A stretch of 64,000 nt of DNA from Allobosea sp. TND4EK4 (GCF_900156025.1 NZ_FTMO01000011.1:34585-98584), one strand, 5' to 3'; shown: positions 37,039 through 44,981, numbered from the stretch's first letter. Numbers and translations are program-made. The notes: generated by a model from the letters alone, not told the origin.

Positions 37039-37113
37039 CGGGGACAGGCTTCGGCACCGGCGGCGAAACCGGGTGAGCCCGGGAGGCTGAAGAAGGGCCT
37101 CGCTGGAGACGCG

Positions 37114-37329
37114 TCAGGAGGATTTGCGGAAGCGCTCGGCCGCACGGTTGGCGAGTTCGTCCTCATCCAGCGCAAGTTCGGCAAGGCCGGCGACGATGTA
37201 GGCCAGGCGCTGCCGTTCCTTCTCGGGATCGGCGCCCGGTTCGGCATGCTTCACCATGGTCCAGGCTTTCTCCAACGCGCCTTGGGCCCGCGCGAGATCG
37301 ACCGGGTCGGACAACGAGCGAAAAGGCAT
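37114..37329 (-). CDS. small conserved-type hypothetical protein, 71 residues
   Basis: A 71-residue acidic, helical protein (ARAQGALEKAWTMVKHAEPG, then ALDEDELANRAAERFRK). AGGAGA lies 6 bases before the ATG, the best support that it is real. It has no membrane helix, signal peptide or cysteine. It stands alone between the sugar importer and the ribokinase, convergent with the importer. The function is unknown; it resembles small helical proteins often seen in Hyphomicrobiales, from memory only. Confidence 0.65.
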   Translation of the reverse strand: MPFRSLSDPVDLARAQGALEKAWTMVKHAEPGADPEKERQRLAYIVAGLAELALDEDELANRAAERFRKSS

Positions 37330-37435
37330 TCTGCTCTCCTACGCCTTGATGCGGCCCATAATTCCGGGTGGGGCCGAATGCAACCCTTGCGCGCGGACCT
37401 GCCGGCGCGATGAATGGCCCCTGGCCGCGATCGGC

Positions 37436-38365
37436 TCAGCCTCGCTGGAGCAAAGCGTCCGCGGTCGGCATCGACGTCTGCGCCCCATGGGCGAGGCAGG
37501 CGAGCGACGCTCCCTTGCAGGCGCGGGCCAGCGCGGCGGGCCAGTCCATGCCATCGGCCAGCGACGCGGCGAGGATGCCGACGAAGGTGTCGCCGGCGCC
37601 CGTCGTATCCACGGGCTCGATGGCGGCGGCCGCTGCGTCGATGCGGCTTCCGTCGGGATGGAATGCGATGGCGCCCTTGGCTCCCGCAGTGACGACGCAG
37701 GTGACGTGCCCGGTGGTGGCGAGCAGGCTTCCGGCGGCCTCGAGCCCCGCCTCGGGGTTGCCGAGGCATGTCGCAGCCGCGACCGCCTCATGCTCGTTCA
37801 CGACCAGGATGTCGGCGGCGGCGAGCAGCAGGCGCAGCGCCTCGCGGTCGAGTTCGTGTGGCACCGGCGCAAGGTTCCAGACGACGCGTCCGCCGGCTTC
37901 GCGTATCTGCCGCGCCGCTGCGAGCGAGGCGGCGAGGGGAACCTCCATCTGAAGGATCAGCGTGGCGCCCGTTGGAGCCAGCGGTGCATCCGCCGCGGAG
38001 ACCGCGGCATTCGCCCCGCTTGCGACGGTGATGGCGTTCTCGCCCCGCGCATCCACCGAGATGAAGGCGCAACCTGTCGGTTCTGCAGCTTGCATCACAT
38101 GGCCGATGTCGACGCCGTTGGCGGCGAGGTTGTCCAGGCAGATCCGGCCGAAGCCATCGGCTCCGACCCGCCCGGCCATGGCGACGCGTCCCGGCGCGGA
38201 AACGCGGGCGGCCGCGACGGCCTGATTGGCTCCCTTGCCGCCGCACAGCGTCTCATAGGACGCGGCCAGCACCGTTTCGCCAGGGCGGGCAATGCTGCGG
38301 ACCTGCGTCACGAGGTCGACATTGAGCGACCCGAAGACGAGGATCGTGTCTGATGACTGAGCCAA
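37436..38365 (-). CDS. ribokinase-type PfkB sugar kinase
   Basis: 309 residues of the PfkB family: VFGSLNVDLV at the N terminus, the substrate loop GGKGANQAVAAARV, NEHEAVA and the C-terminal catalytic motif DTTGAGDTFVGILAA, in which the last Asp is the base. These are ribokinase-like features; the sugar is not proven. No ATG lies in a sensible place. The TTG at 38365, eight residues before the first beta strand, gives the normal length; other TTG codons upstream (up to 38449) would add a basic tail. It may serve the sugar importer on the opposite strand. Confidence 0.85.
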   Translation of the reverse strand: MAQSSDTILVFGSLNVDLVTQVRSIARPGETVLAASYETLCGGKGANQAVAAARVSAPGRVAMAGRVGADGFGRICLDNLAANGVDIGHVMQAAEPTGCAFISVDARGENAITVASGANAAVSAADAPLAPTGATLILQMEVPLAASLAAARQIREAGGRVVWNLAPVPHELDREALRLLLAAADILVVNEHEAVAAATCLGNPEAGLEAAGSLLATTGHVTCVVTAGAKGAIAFHPDGSRIDAAAAAIEPVDTTGAGDTFVGILAASLADGMDWPAALARACKGASLACLAHGAQTSMPTADALLQRG

Positions 38366-38402
38366 GCCTCGGCCCCCCAAGAGCGATCGCGAACGCCTCC
38401 GA

Positions 38403-38416
38403 TTCGCGATAGCGAA
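38403..38416. promoter_or_regulatory. inverted repeat upstream of the ribokinase
   Basis: TTCGC-GATA-GCGAA is a perfect 5-bp inverted repeat 38 bp before the chosen TTG start of the ribokinase. It could be a repressor operator (for example of a LacI-type regulator), but it is short and seen once. Confidence 0.3.
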
Positions 38417-38626
38417 CTGTACAAGGCAACTGTTTCGGAGCAATCGCAAGGCGCATGCGCGGCGAGGTTAGGCAAGCAGCCATGGCTGCAGGGCGGCGCC
38501 TGGCCGGCAAGTCGTGCGGTGACGGCGGGCCGGCATCCGCTGCCGTTCCAGCCTGCGGCGGCAGGGAGCAAGCGAGCCCTGCTTGCGGTCGGGCAGCCAT
38601 CGGTGGCCGCTCGCCCGGAATGCGGT

Positions 38627-38857
38627 CTACTTGGCAGGCTTGCGCCGGGTCTTCTTGACGGGCGGCGAGGCCAGCGCGATCGCGCGATCCTGCTCTTCCT
38701 TGGCGAGGCGCAGTTCCCGCAGGCGGGCGGTATTCTCGACACGCTGCTGGATGATGCTGTCCATGTCCGACGTCATCCTGCCGCGGGAGAGCGTGCGGGT
38801 CTGGAGCTTGAGGAACTGGTTGTCCGCGGTCATGCGTTGCTTGGACGGTTGAAGCAT
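38627..38857 (-). CDS. small basic hypothetical protein, 76 residues
   Basis: 76 residues, strongly helical and basic, ending in KKTRRKPAK. It contains RVENTARLRELRLAKEEQDRA, which may form a short coiled coil. The start is well supported by AAGGAG seven bases before the ATG. There is no signal peptide or membrane helix. It opens the island of small stress-type genes but I found no sigma-EcfG promoter in front of it. The function is unknown; the Lys/Arg/Pro-rich tail hints at nucleic-acid binding. Confidence 0.68.
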   Translation of the reverse strand: MLQPSKQRMTADNQFLKLQTRTLSRGRMTSDMDSIIQQRVENTARLRELRLAKEEQDRAIALASPPVKKTRRKPAK

Positions 38858-38966
38858 GTGGCTTCTCCTTGAGTTGGCAGAGGGGCCGGAATCCGACGCT
38901 GATGTCCCGGCAGCCCGATCGGCCGAACAGATGCGCTCGCGTCGGGCGCGGAGCGGTCAGGCCCTA

Positions 38967-38996
38967 AACAAAAAGGCCGAGCATGGGCCCGGCCTT
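38967..38996 (-). terminator. Rho-independent terminator of the cold-shock gene
   Basis: On the minus strand AAGGCCG pairs with CGGCCTT over 7 bp with a 10-base loop, and the stem runs into TTTTTGTTT. It lies 62 bp after the cold-shock protein stop. This is the clearest intrinsic terminator in the window. Confidence 0.85.
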
Positions 38997-39057
38997 CTCC
39001 TATGGCTCTCGTCGCAGGTGCCAGTACATCCGTGGTCACCTCCGATGAATGGCCTGA

Positions 39058-39267
39058 TCACGCAGCCTGAAGCTGCTCCGCGGCCATCTTGCCCGAGCGG
39101 TTGTCGCGGGCGACCTCGAAGCCGATCTTCTGGCCTTCCTGGAGATCGCGCATTCCTGCGCGTTCCACGGCCGAGATGTGGACGAACACGTCCTGGCTTC
39201 CGTCATCCGGCTGGATGAAGCCGAAGCCCTTGGTGGAATTGAACCATTTCACGGTGCCGGTGGTCAT
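39058..39267 (-). CDS. cold-shock domain protein (CspA family)
   Basis: 69 residues forming a single cold-shock domain: [16 protein letters not shown] with the RNP1 motif KGFGFI, then [10 protein letters not shown] with RNP2 VFVHI. It binds single-stranded RNA or DNA and acts as an RNA chaperone. The ribosome site AAAGGAGGG is perfect. An AT-rich control region and a leader of about 135 bases precede it, as usual for csp genes, and a strong terminator follows. Confidence 0.97.
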   Translation of the reverse strand: MTTGTVKWFNSTKGFGFIQPDDGSQDVFVHISAVERAGMRDLQEGQKIGFEVARDNRSGKMAAEQLQAA

Positions 39268-39683
39268 GAGAACCCTCCTTTGGCAGAACTCTGTCGCTCG
39301 GCGGCAGGATGCCGCACGAGTTCAGAACGATTTCGAAAGGGGGATCATCAGTGCCGCGTCGAGGACGCGAAAAAAACAAAAGCCAACCAAGCAATATCGA
39401 TAAGATGAACATAGAGATATATTTCTGGGATGCAAGGAAATTATTCCGTGAGGCAGAAAGATAAAAGGCTTCGGGTGTTTTGGGGGCTGATATTTCCTTC
39501 AAAGACGGGGCTTGAGAGGGGCCTGCGCCCCGGTTCATCCCGGCTGCACCTGCGCCCTGGTGGGCGGCCTCGACCCGCGCGGGGGGCCGATAATGGCGGC
39601 GCGCCGATTTCTTCCCCGTGCAGGGCCCGGGCGTGCTACTCTGCATCTCAGCTCTCGAGGCTGCATGCGCGACGGAGCCCCCC
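39268..39683. other. non-coding control region between csp and the next gene
   Basis: This 416-bp gap holds the csp leader and promoter on the minus strand. The stretch from about 39360 to 39480 is far more AT-rich than anything around it. The part from 39490 to 39683 is GC-rich and must hold the promoter of the gene at 39684, but I see neither a sigma-70 nor a sigma-EcfG motif there. Short open frames have no ribosome site. Confidence 0.6.
39408..39435 (-). promoter_or_regulatory. sigma-70-type promoter of the cold-shock gene
   Basis: On the minus strand TTGCAT and TATGTT are separated by 16 bases inside an AT-rich patch. This would give a leader of about 135 bases before the csp start, similar in length to known cspA leaders. 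No other good -10/-35 pair is visible nearby. Confidence 0.5.
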
Positions 39684-39953
39684 ATGACACATCGACATTC
39701 CCTCGGCGACGAGGTCGAGCTTTCCTTCGGCTTCTTCGATCAGAACGCGGTCGGGACATACGCCGTCACCCGCCTGCTGCCATCGACTCTTCAGGGCGAG
39801 CCGCAATACCGGATCAAGGACAAGGACGGCCGCGAGCGGGTGATCGGCGAAGGCCAGATCGTTCTCGCCGGCAAGGCCGCGCAGCCTGTCCGGCCTCCCA
39901 GTGGCCACAACGCCATCACCCAGATGTTCAACAGCCTGCGCGACTCCAAATAG
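39684..39953 (+). CDS. small conserved-type hypothetical protein, 89 residues
   Basis: 89 residues, with a probable small beta-barrel: LGDEVELSFGFFDQNAVGTYAVTRLLP, then PQYRIKDKDGRERVIGEGQIVL. The pattern of a value-binding barrel with QYRIK and RERVI is shared with small proteins of unknown role in alphaproteobacteria, as I recall. GGAG lies 7 bases before the ATG; the longer frame is ruled out because it starts in GC-rich leader sequence. It is followed 64 bp later by another small gene on the same strand. Confidence 0.7.
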   Translation: MTHRHSLGDEVELSFGFFDQNAVGTYAVTRLLPSTLQGEPQYRIKDKDGRERVIGEGQIVLAGKAAQPVRPPSGHNAITQMFNSLRDSK

Positions 39954-40017
39954 CGTCGCGGCGAAGCGGAACACGAGAGAGCGACTCGGTAGAGACCGTG
40001 CGAAAGGCGATGACGTG

Positions 40018-40260
40018 ATGGCGGAACGACGCGAACTCTACCGCAGCCCGGACGGCGATTGCTGGTATCTGGGCCGGGAGCCGGTCGACGGCAATGCCTT
40101 CGTCATCCACCAGCCCAATGGTTCCGCCGGCGGGCAACTGAGCCATATCGAGCTTAGCGCATTCCTCGCCGAGGGCAGCAAGGCTCGGCCGGAGCAGAGG
40201 GCGCTCCTGCGGCTGATTGCGACGCTGGTCGACGTGCCGCCCTTCGGCCCGCGGGGCTGA
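40018..40260 (+). CDS. small conserved-type hypothetical protein, 80 residues
   Basis: 80 residues: ERRELYRSPDGDCWYLGRE, FVIHQPNGSAGGQLSHIELSAFLAEG and a C-terminal RALLRLIATLVD helix. I recall similar small proteins in many Hyphomicrobiales, always of unknown function. The fold looks like a short beta sheet plus one helix, with no signal or membrane part. It probably shares a transcript with the gene 64 bp upstream. A GGAAC sequence lies upstream near 39970 but no matching -10 element follows. Confidence 0.72.
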   Translation: MAERRELYRSPDGDCWYLGREPVDGNAFVIHQPNGSAGGQLSHIELSAFLAEGSKARPEQRALLRLIATLVDVPPFGPRG

Positions 40261-40340
40261 GCTGGCGCGTGGCCGTTAGCGCAGGCGTTGTCCGAACCAA
40301 GCTGGTGCGATGGCAATGAACACGCCATCGGCACTGGCCC

Positions 40341-41513
40341 TCACGGGTTCATCACGACCTTGATGCAGCCGTCTTCCTTGTCGCGGAACTTGCGGTAGAG
40401 CTCGGGCCCGTCCTCGAGGCTCGCCCTGTGCGTGATGACGAAGGAAGGGTCGATGTCGCCGCTCAGGATCTTCTCCAGCAACGGGCCGAGATAGCGGTGC
40501 GTGTGCGTCTGCCCCGTCTTCAGGGTCAGGCCCTTGTTCATGAAGGCGCCCATCGGCACCTTGTCGAGGAAGCCGAAATAGACGCCCGGCATCGAAATCG
40601 TCCCGCCCTTTCGGCAGCACATGATCGCCTCGCGCAGGACGTGCGGCCGGTCGGTACCGAGGTAGAGGCTGGCCTTCACCTTGTCGACGACGGCGTCGAG
40701 CGTCGCTGTGGCATGCGACTCGGCCCCGACAGCGTCGATGCAGCGGTCCGGCCCGCGCCCCGCGGTCATTTCCATCAGCCGGTCGTACACTTTCACATCG
40801 TCAAAATTGATGGTCTCGGCCCGCCCGATCCCGGCGGCCAGCGCAAGCCGTTCCGGCACGTTGTCGATGGCGATGACGCGCCCGGCTCCGAGCATCCAGG
40901 CCGACTGGATGGCGAACTGGCCGACAGGCCCGCAGCCCCAGACCGCGACCGTATCGCCCGGCTCGATCTCGGCATTCTCGGCAGCCATGTAGCCGGTCGG
41001 GAAGATGTCGGAGAGAAAGAGGACCTGCTCGTCGGGAATGCCGTCCGGGATCTTGATATGACCGACATCGGCATAGGGCACCCGTAGATATTCCGCCTGC
41101 CCGCCCGCGAAACCGCCGAGCATATGCGAATAGCCGAACAGCCCGGATGGCGACTGGCCCATCAGCTTGCGGGCCTCCTCGGCTTTCGGGTTCGAGCGGT
41201 CGCACAGCGAGAACATCTGCTTCTGGCAGAAGAAGCACTCGCCGCAGGCGATGTTGAACGGGACCACGATGCGGTCCCCGACCTTGAGCTTGCTGACGCC
41301 GCTGCCGACCTCGACGACCTCGCCCATGGTCTCGTGGCCGACGATGTCACCCGCCTCCATGGTGGGCGTATAGCCGTCATAGATGTGCAGGTCGGAACCG
41401 CAGATCGCGCAGGAGGTGACCTTGATCACGACGTCGCGCGCATCCTCGATCTGTGGGTCAGGGACCGTTTCGCAACGGATGTCGCTCTTGCCGTGCCAGC
41501 GCAGTGCTTTCAT
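40341..41513 (-). CDS. zinc-dependent alcohol dehydrogenase, formaldehyde-dehydrogenase-like group
   Basis: 390 residues of the medium-chain dehydrogenase family. The catalytic zinc site is in [13 protein letters not shown] with GHETMGEV; the structural zinc site is [16 protein letters not shown]. The NAD-binding motif is [17 protein letters not shown], with Asp in [10 protein letters not shown] favouring NAD. An insertion after the structural zinc ([24 protein letters not shown]) is typical of the formaldehyde dehydrogenase/glutathione-independent subgroup. The substrate is not certain. It stands alone on the minus strand, divergent from the small gene at 41684. Confidence 0.92.
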   Translation of the reverse strand: MKALRWHGKSDIRCETVPDPQIEDARDVVIKVTSCAICGSDLHIYDGYTPTMEAGDIVGHETMGEVVEVGSGVSKLKVGDRIVVPFNIACGECFFCQKQMFSLCDRSNPKAEEARKLMGQSPSGLFGYSHMLGGFAGGQAEYLRVPYADVGHIKIPDGIPDEQVLFLSDIFPTGYMAAENAEIEPGDTVAVWGCGPVGQFAIQSAWMLGAGRVIAIDNVPERLALAAGIGRAETINFDDVKVYDRLMEMTAGRGPDRCIDAVGAESHATATLDAVVDKVKASLYLGTDRPHVLREAIMCCRKGGTISMPGVYFGFLDKVPMGAFMNKGLTLKTGQTHTHRYLGPLLEKILSGDIDPSFVITHRASLEDGPELYRKFRDKEDGCIKVVMNP

Positions 41514-41683
41514 CGAACGGGCCCTTGTATCGTCGCTCAGGCGATGCCGGAAAATGTCGGGACTAACCGGGCGGCTTCCGCTGCTGTTCTGCCGCCGGCC
41601 TCGAAGGTGCGCAGCCGTACATTCCCGCTCCGACGGGCCGGCAGGGCCGTTCTCCCCACGAACGGAAGCAAATGGAGCGGACA

Positions 41684-41965
41684 ATGAACGGTCGGGACTG
41701 GGCCCTGAAACTGAATGCCCGCTATCCGGACGAGGACTGGATGGCCGAACTGGCGCGGCGCGCCGATGAGCCGCGCGACAAAGTCGAATGGCATCTGCAG
41801 GAGGAGATGGAGCCGCCGGCCCATATCGGACGCGCCGCGCGCGAGATGGAGCAAGCGTCGGAGGGGCCGCTCTCGAAATCGCCTATGCCGGAGGGGGATC
41901 TCAATGTCGACGATCTGCCTTTCTCAGGCGTTCCCCAATTCCTCGGCAAGCTTCAAAAGGACTGA
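41684..41965 (+). CDS. small acidic hypothetical protein, 93 residues
   Basis: 93 residues: [23 protein letters not shown], a helical [17 protein letters not shown] and a tail rich in Pro/Ser. No known domain is visible. GGAG six bases before the ATG at 41684 fits better than the earlier ATG at 41672, which would have only three bases between GGAAG and start. It is divergent from the alcohol dehydrogenase. It belongs to the small stress-type genes by position only. Confidence 0.65.
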   Translation: MNGRDWALKLNARYPDEDWMAELARRADEPRDKVEWHLQEEMEPPAHIGRAAREMEQASEGPLSKSPMPEGDLNVDDLPFSGVPQFLGKLQKD

Positions 41966-42008
41966 AGGGGCCGGCGCCGGCGGCGTCCTGAGCCGCCGAG
42001 CACGAATG

Positions 42009-42233
42009 TCAGCCTGACTTCGATCCCTCGGGGTCGCGGTCACGGCCGTGACCGCTGCCGACCGTGGCGTCGCCGTCGCCCGAAAGCACCACCGGGTTGG
42101 CACTGTCCAGACCTCCAGCATTCGGCTTGCCGCCCTTCGGCGCATATTGTCCCTGCGCGTCGCGCTGCGCGGGGGTGCCCGACCGGGCATCCTCCCGGAG
42201 CTTGCGGTCAGCGTCGTTGCTCTTCTCGGTCAT
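42009..42233 (-). CDS. small disordered hypothetical protein, 74 residues
   Basis: 74 residues, hydrophilic, Gly/Asp/Ser-rich and probably disordered (KLREDARSGTPAQRDAQGQYAPKGGKP, VLSGDGDATVGSGHGRDRDPEG). It has no hydrophobic core. The ATG overlaps the stop of the gene at 42230 by 4 bp and GAGAGG lies 8 bases before it. The two would be translated from one message started at the sigma-EcfG promoter at 42504. Such hydrophilin-like proteins often occur in stress regulons. Confidence 0.6.
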   Translation of the reverse strand: MTEKSNDADRKLREDARSGTPAQRDAQGQYAPKGGKPNAGGLDSANPVVLSGDGDATVGSGHGRDRDPEGSKSG

Positions 42234-42484
42234 GGCGCCGGCCTCTCGTGTTCGGTTCGGTCCTCTCGGCCGTCGCCATGCTTGCCGGCAGCCGGGCCGC
42301 CGTGGTCGGCCGGGTCATAGGGCGGGTTGGGCCCGGTCGGATTCGGCGAACGCGGGTTGGGCCCGGGCCGGCGCTCCGCCTCTTCGCCCGGCTGACCGGG
42401 GCGGCGGGGCGTGTCGATCTCGCGCGGCGCGTCGCTGTTGCCGGCAAGAGGCGCGTCAGCGGCAGTACTGATGTGGTGTGACAT
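42230..42484 (-). CDS. small Pro/Gly-rich disordered hypothetical protein, 84 residues
   Basis: 84 residues beginning MSHHISTAADAPLAGNSDAP and continuing in low-complexity Pro/Gly/Arg/Asn sequence (RPGPNPRSPNPTGPNPPYDP). It has no fold I can recognise. AGGAGG precedes the ATG at 42484 by 4 bases and a perfect sigma-EcfG promoter lies 20 bp upstream, which makes this a real stress gene despite the odd composition. It overlaps the next gene by 4 bp. Confidence 0.62.
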   Translation of the reverse strand: MSHHISTAADAPLAGNSDAPREIDTPRRPGQPGEEAERRPGPNPRSPNPTGPNPPYDPADHGGPAAGKHGDGREDRTEHERPAP

Positions 42485-42503
42485 GGGTCCTCCTGAGGGA
42501 GCG

Positions 42504-42528
42504 AACGGATCGGGGCCGGCCCGGTTCC
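42504..42528 (-). promoter_or_regulatory. sigma-EcfG general stress promoter
   Basis: GGAAC-N16-CGTT, an exact match to the EcfG consensus. Its -10 element ends 20 bp before the start of the gene at 42484. The spacer is very GC-rich. The segment reads AACGGATCGGG on the plus strand, shared with the promoter at 46502. Confidence 0.85.
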
Positions 42529-42631
42529 GTCGCCGCCTCGATCGCGGCCCGTTCTTCACTGTACGCTCCCGCACCGCGCCGAACGCACGCCGCGATGTCT
42601 CGTTGCTCCGCCATCAGACAAGGAGGACAAG

Positions 42632-43141
42632 ATGGCCACAGCCGAAGAACGCTACATGGAATGGCTTCGAGACGCCCATGCGATGGAACAGCAGGCCGAG
42701 ACCATGCTCTCGTCCATGGCAGGCCGGATCCAGAACTATCCGGATGTTCGCGCCAAGATCGAGATGCATCTCGATCAGACCCGCTCCCAGGCCGCGCAGA
42801 TCGAGCGCTGCATCGAGCGCCGCGGCGGCGACACCTCGACGTTGAAGGACATCGCCGGGAAGGTCATGGCCTTCGGGCAGGGCGTCGGCGGGATGATGAT
42901 GGGCGACGAGATCATCAAGGGTGCCATGGCCAGCTATGCTTTTGAGCAGCCGGAGGTCGCCACCTACCGGGTCCTGATCGCGGCAGCGGACAAGCTCGGC
43001 GATACCGAGACGAGCACGACCTGCGCCAACATCCTCCGCGAGGAGGAGGAGATGGCGCGCTGGCTCCTGGAGAACCTCGGCAATTTGACGGAGCGTTATC
43101 TAGAACGCGAGGAAACGCCGGAGCTGGAAGCGCAGACCTGA
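42632..43141 (+). CDS. DUF892 ferritin-like protein (YciE/YciF family)
   Basis: 169 residues forming a four-helix bundle: EERYMEWLRDAHAMEQQAETML, DQTRSQAAQIERCIERRGGD, ASYAFEQPEVATYRVLIAAADKLGD and TTCANILREEEEMARWLLENL. Acidic residues and His in helices 1, 3 and 4 resemble the diiron ligands of the YciE/YciF group, which is linked to oxidative and general stress. AAGGAGG precedes the ATG. It is the first of two DUF892 genes in the window, the other being at 45952 on the opposite strand. Confidence 0.9.
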   Translation: MATAEERYMEWLRDAHAMEQQAETMLSSMAGRIQNYPDVRAKIEMHLDQTRSQAAQIERCIERRGGDTSTLKDIAGKVMAFGQGVGGMMMGDEIIKGAMASYAFEQPEVATYRVLIAAADKLGDTETSTTCANILREEEEMARWLLENLGNLTERYLEREETPELEAQT

Positions 43142-43234
43142 GGCTGTCGCCGCCCCGAGAAAAGGCACAGAACCGGCGCCGAGGCCAAGACGGCGTGCTG
43201 CGGTTTAGGACACAAGAAGAGCCGTCCAAGATAG

Positions 43235-43271
43235 CCAAGCAGCCGAGGAGGTATCCTCCCCGGCTGCTTGG
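43235..43271. terminator. 17-bp hairpin between convergent genes
   Basis: A 17-bp inverted repeat with one mismatch and the loop TAT (arms start CCAAGCAGCCG and end CGGCTGCTTGG). It lies about 95 bp after the DUF892 stop and about 150 bp after the stop of the convergent gene at 43420. There is no T-run on either side, so termination is probable only from structure. Confidence 0.5.
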
Positions 43272-43419
43272 CATGCCCTCGACATGCCGCCGTGGTGGCT
43301 GCCGGTCGGCGTCCGGGGGACGATGGGCGATGCACCCGCGCCGGTCCTTGCGCCTCAAGCTTTGAGGCGCGCGTAGCGACCGACAGAGCGGCTTGGCGCT
43401 GTCCTGGTCATTGCCCTGG

Positions 43420-43659
43420 TCAGTCGCTTTCGGCCGACCACCTCTCCTTCGCCTCCGCCGCGGGCAGCAGCAGCTTGACCCGGTTGCCGTCGACAGCGAC
43501 GACGAAGGCGAGGTCGAGAAAGTGCCGGCTGCCTTCCGTAGCCGGATCTCCGTCCCTGATGCGAAGCAGTTGGCCGACGATGGCCTCGACGGTCCCGATG
43601 GGACGCTCGTCCGAGCCGACGACCTGAAGTCCTTCACGAATCTGCTCGACGAACATCAT
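43420..43659 (-). CDS. DUF2171-like (PRC-barrel-type) small protein, 79 residues
   Basis: 79 residues with the pattern EQIREGLQVVGSDERPIGTVEAIVG, RHFLDLAFVVAVDGNRVKLLLPAAEAKERW. It matches small beta-barrel proteins annotated as DUF2171, in which a Ser-Asp motif, a GTV strand and a terminal AxxAxxRW helix recur. The function is unknown. Two adjacent ATG codons (43659 and 43656) are possible. A likely sigma-EcfG promoter lies 40 bp upstream. Confidence 0.78.
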   Translation of the reverse strand: MMFVEQIREGLQVVGSDERPIGTVEAIVGQLLRIRDGDPATEGSRHFLDLAFVVAVDGNRVKLLLPAAEAKERWSAESD

Positions 43660-43698
43660 GCTCGAGATTCCCTCTGTTGCGGCGGAGATATGGGTGAC

Positions 43699-43723
43699 AA
43701 CAAGCGCTTGCCGCTTCCGTTCC
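43699..43723 (-). promoter_or_regulatory. sigma-EcfG-type promoter (GGAAC-N16-TGTT)
   Basis: The -35 element is perfect and the -10 reads TGTT instead of CGTT, the first base being the least conserved. It lies 40 bp before the DUF2171-like gene at 43659 and downstream of the stop of the next gene. Confidence 0.65.
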
Positions 43724-43743
43724 GTCGGCGCCGGAACGACCCC

Positions 43744-44349
43744 TTACCTGCCGGCCTGGGCCGCATGGGCCAGGGTATCTCTCGCGCGCCTCTCGCCGAG
43801 ACGGGCGAGGGCGAACAGCAGGGCAGCCTGCACCGCCAAATGTGTAAGAGCCTTGGCAGCGAGTGCACCGAACTCGCAATGAAGCGCGTAAGTCCCCTGG
43901 GGCGTCGCCAGCCCCGTGAAGACGCGGCCGATCGGATTGCCATCCTCATCCGGCTCGGAGCCGGTGACACCCGTCACCGCGATCGCGCAATCGGCGCCGC
44001 TGCGCTCGAGGGCGCCGCGCGCCATCGCCTTGGCGACGTCCGGATCGATTGCGCCTGCTGCGCCGAAAAGGTCGGGCGAGACGCCCAGCAAGCGCGTTTT
44101 GGCATCCTTGGTATAGGTCACGAAGCCGCCGACCAGCACCGAGGCCGAGCCAGCAGGGCGCGAGAGCATGTGGGCGATCAGCCCGGCCGTGCAGGACTCC
44201 GCCGTGGCGAGCCGGATGCGCTTCTCCAGGGCGAAGCCGACCAGGCGCTCCGCCAGCGCATCGGCGTCATCGAAATGGGCGCCCTCGAAGCGGGTGGCCC
44301 CACCCAGGCCGGGCAGCGCCTGATCAGCGGGCAAGATGGACTGGGTCAT
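43744..44349 (-). CDS. PncC/CinA-C family nicotinamide-nucleotide amidohydrolase
   Basis: 201 residues covering only the CinA C-terminal domain: RLATAESCTAGLIAHMLSRPAGSASV, VLVGGFVTYTKDAKTRLLGV, AIAVTGVTGSEPDEDGNPIG. The Ser-Cys in AESCTAG and the GVTGS region match PncC, which deamidates nicotinamide mononucleotide to recycle NAD. An unusual N-terminal 40-residue extension precedes the domain, and the C terminus is longer than in E. coli PncC. The ATG at 44349 has AGGAAGG 8 bases upstream. Confidence 0.88.
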   Translation of the reverse strand: MTQSILPADQALPGLGGATRFEGAHFDDADALAERLVGFALEKRIRLATAESCTAGLIAHMLSRPAGSASVLVGGFVTYTKDAKTRLLGVSPDLFGAAGAIDPDVAKAMARGALERSGADCAIAVTGVTGSEPDEDGNPIGRVFTGLATPQGTYALHCEFGALAAKALTHLAVQAALLFALARLGERRARDTLAHAAQAGR

Positions 44350-44398
44350 GAGGGGCCTTCCTGGGATCGTTCGGCTGCGGCTCTGCATCGCCGGACAT

Positions 44399-44424
44399 GG
44401 AACCGCGAGGGGCCCCGTCTGGTT
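44399..44424 (+). promoter_or_regulatory. sigma-EcfG-type promoter (GGAAC-N17-GGTT)
   Basis: Exact -35 GGAAC, 17-base spacer and -10 GGTT. It ends 8 bp before the ATG of the acetyltransferase gene at 44433, which would then be almost leaderless; a later start at 44451 is also possible. It could also serve the two genes downstream. Confidence 0.6.
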
Positions 44425-44432
44425 CTGCTGTC

Positions 44433-44759
44433 ATGCCGAGCTTCGAAGACATGCCGCCGGTTCCGTCGGCCGAGCGACTCCGGGACGATCCCGCCTCCAA
44501 TCGTTTCGTCCTGGAAACGGATGGTGGCGAGGCTTTCGCCGTCTATCGCCGCATCGACGGCCGCTTGGTGATCTCGCACACCGAGGTGCCGGCAGCCCTG
44601 CGCGGCCGGGGCATCGGTTCGCGCCTGGCGAAAGCCGTCTTCGATCATGCGCGCAGCCGGGGCGAGCGGATCGTGCCGGCGTGCTCCTTCATCGCGGACT
44701 GGGCTCATCGCCATCCCGACGAAGAAGCCGTCCTGGCCGGCCGGCCCACCCCGCCCTGA
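44433..44759 (+). CDS. small GNAT N-acetyltransferase (YjdJ-like)
   Basis: 108 residues of a minimal GNAT fold: RFVLETDGGEAFAVYRRIDGRLVISHTEVPAALRGRGIGSRL holds the beta strands and the acetyl-CoA pyrophosphate loop (RGRGIGS), then AVFDHARSRGERIVPACSFIADWAHRHPDE. The VPACSF and W-x-x-x-HP-E ending is typical of the YjdJ/YidJ group of small acetyltransferases with unknown substrates. It leads a run of same-strand genes (DUF3008-like, SDR) and has a sigma-EcfG-type promoter just before it. Confidence 0.86.
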   Translation: MPSFEDMPPVPSAERLRDDPASNRFVLETDGGEAFAVYRRIDGRLVISHTEVPAALRGRGIGSRLAKAVFDHARSRGERIVPACSFIADWAHRHPDEEAVLAGRPTPP

Positions 44760-44789
44760 CGAACAGCAGTCCACCGGAAGGAGACCGCC

Positions 44790-44981
44790 ATGCCTGCCAA
44801 ATCCGCCGCTCAGCAGAAGGCCGCCGGCGCAGCTCTCGCCGCCAAGCGCGGCGATATGAAGAAGACCGAGCTCAAGGGCGCCTCCAAATCGATGGAGAAG
44901 TCGATGAGCGAGCGCGAGCTCGATGACATGGCTTCGACCAAGCGCAAGGGCAAGCCGGAGCACAAGACCAAGAGCTCGTGA
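44790..44981 (+). CDS. DUF3008-like small basic protein, 63 residues
   Basis: 63 residues, Lys/Ala/Ser-rich, beginning MPAKSAAQQKAAGAALAAKRG. KTELKGASKSMEKSM and ELDDMASTKRKGKPEHK follow. This matches the short proteins annotated as DUF3008, which are common beside stress genes; the role is unknown. GGAAGGAG precedes the ATG. It lies 30 bp after the acetyltransferase and 31 bp before the SDR. Confidence 0.85.
   Translation: MPAKSAAQQKAAGAALAAKRGDMKKTELKGASKSMEKSMSERELDDMASTKRKGKPEHKTKSS

Noticed and set aside
39970..40017. Sigma-EcfG promoter before the small gene at 40018
   Set aside because: GGAAC is present but no NGTT lies 16-17 bases downstream.
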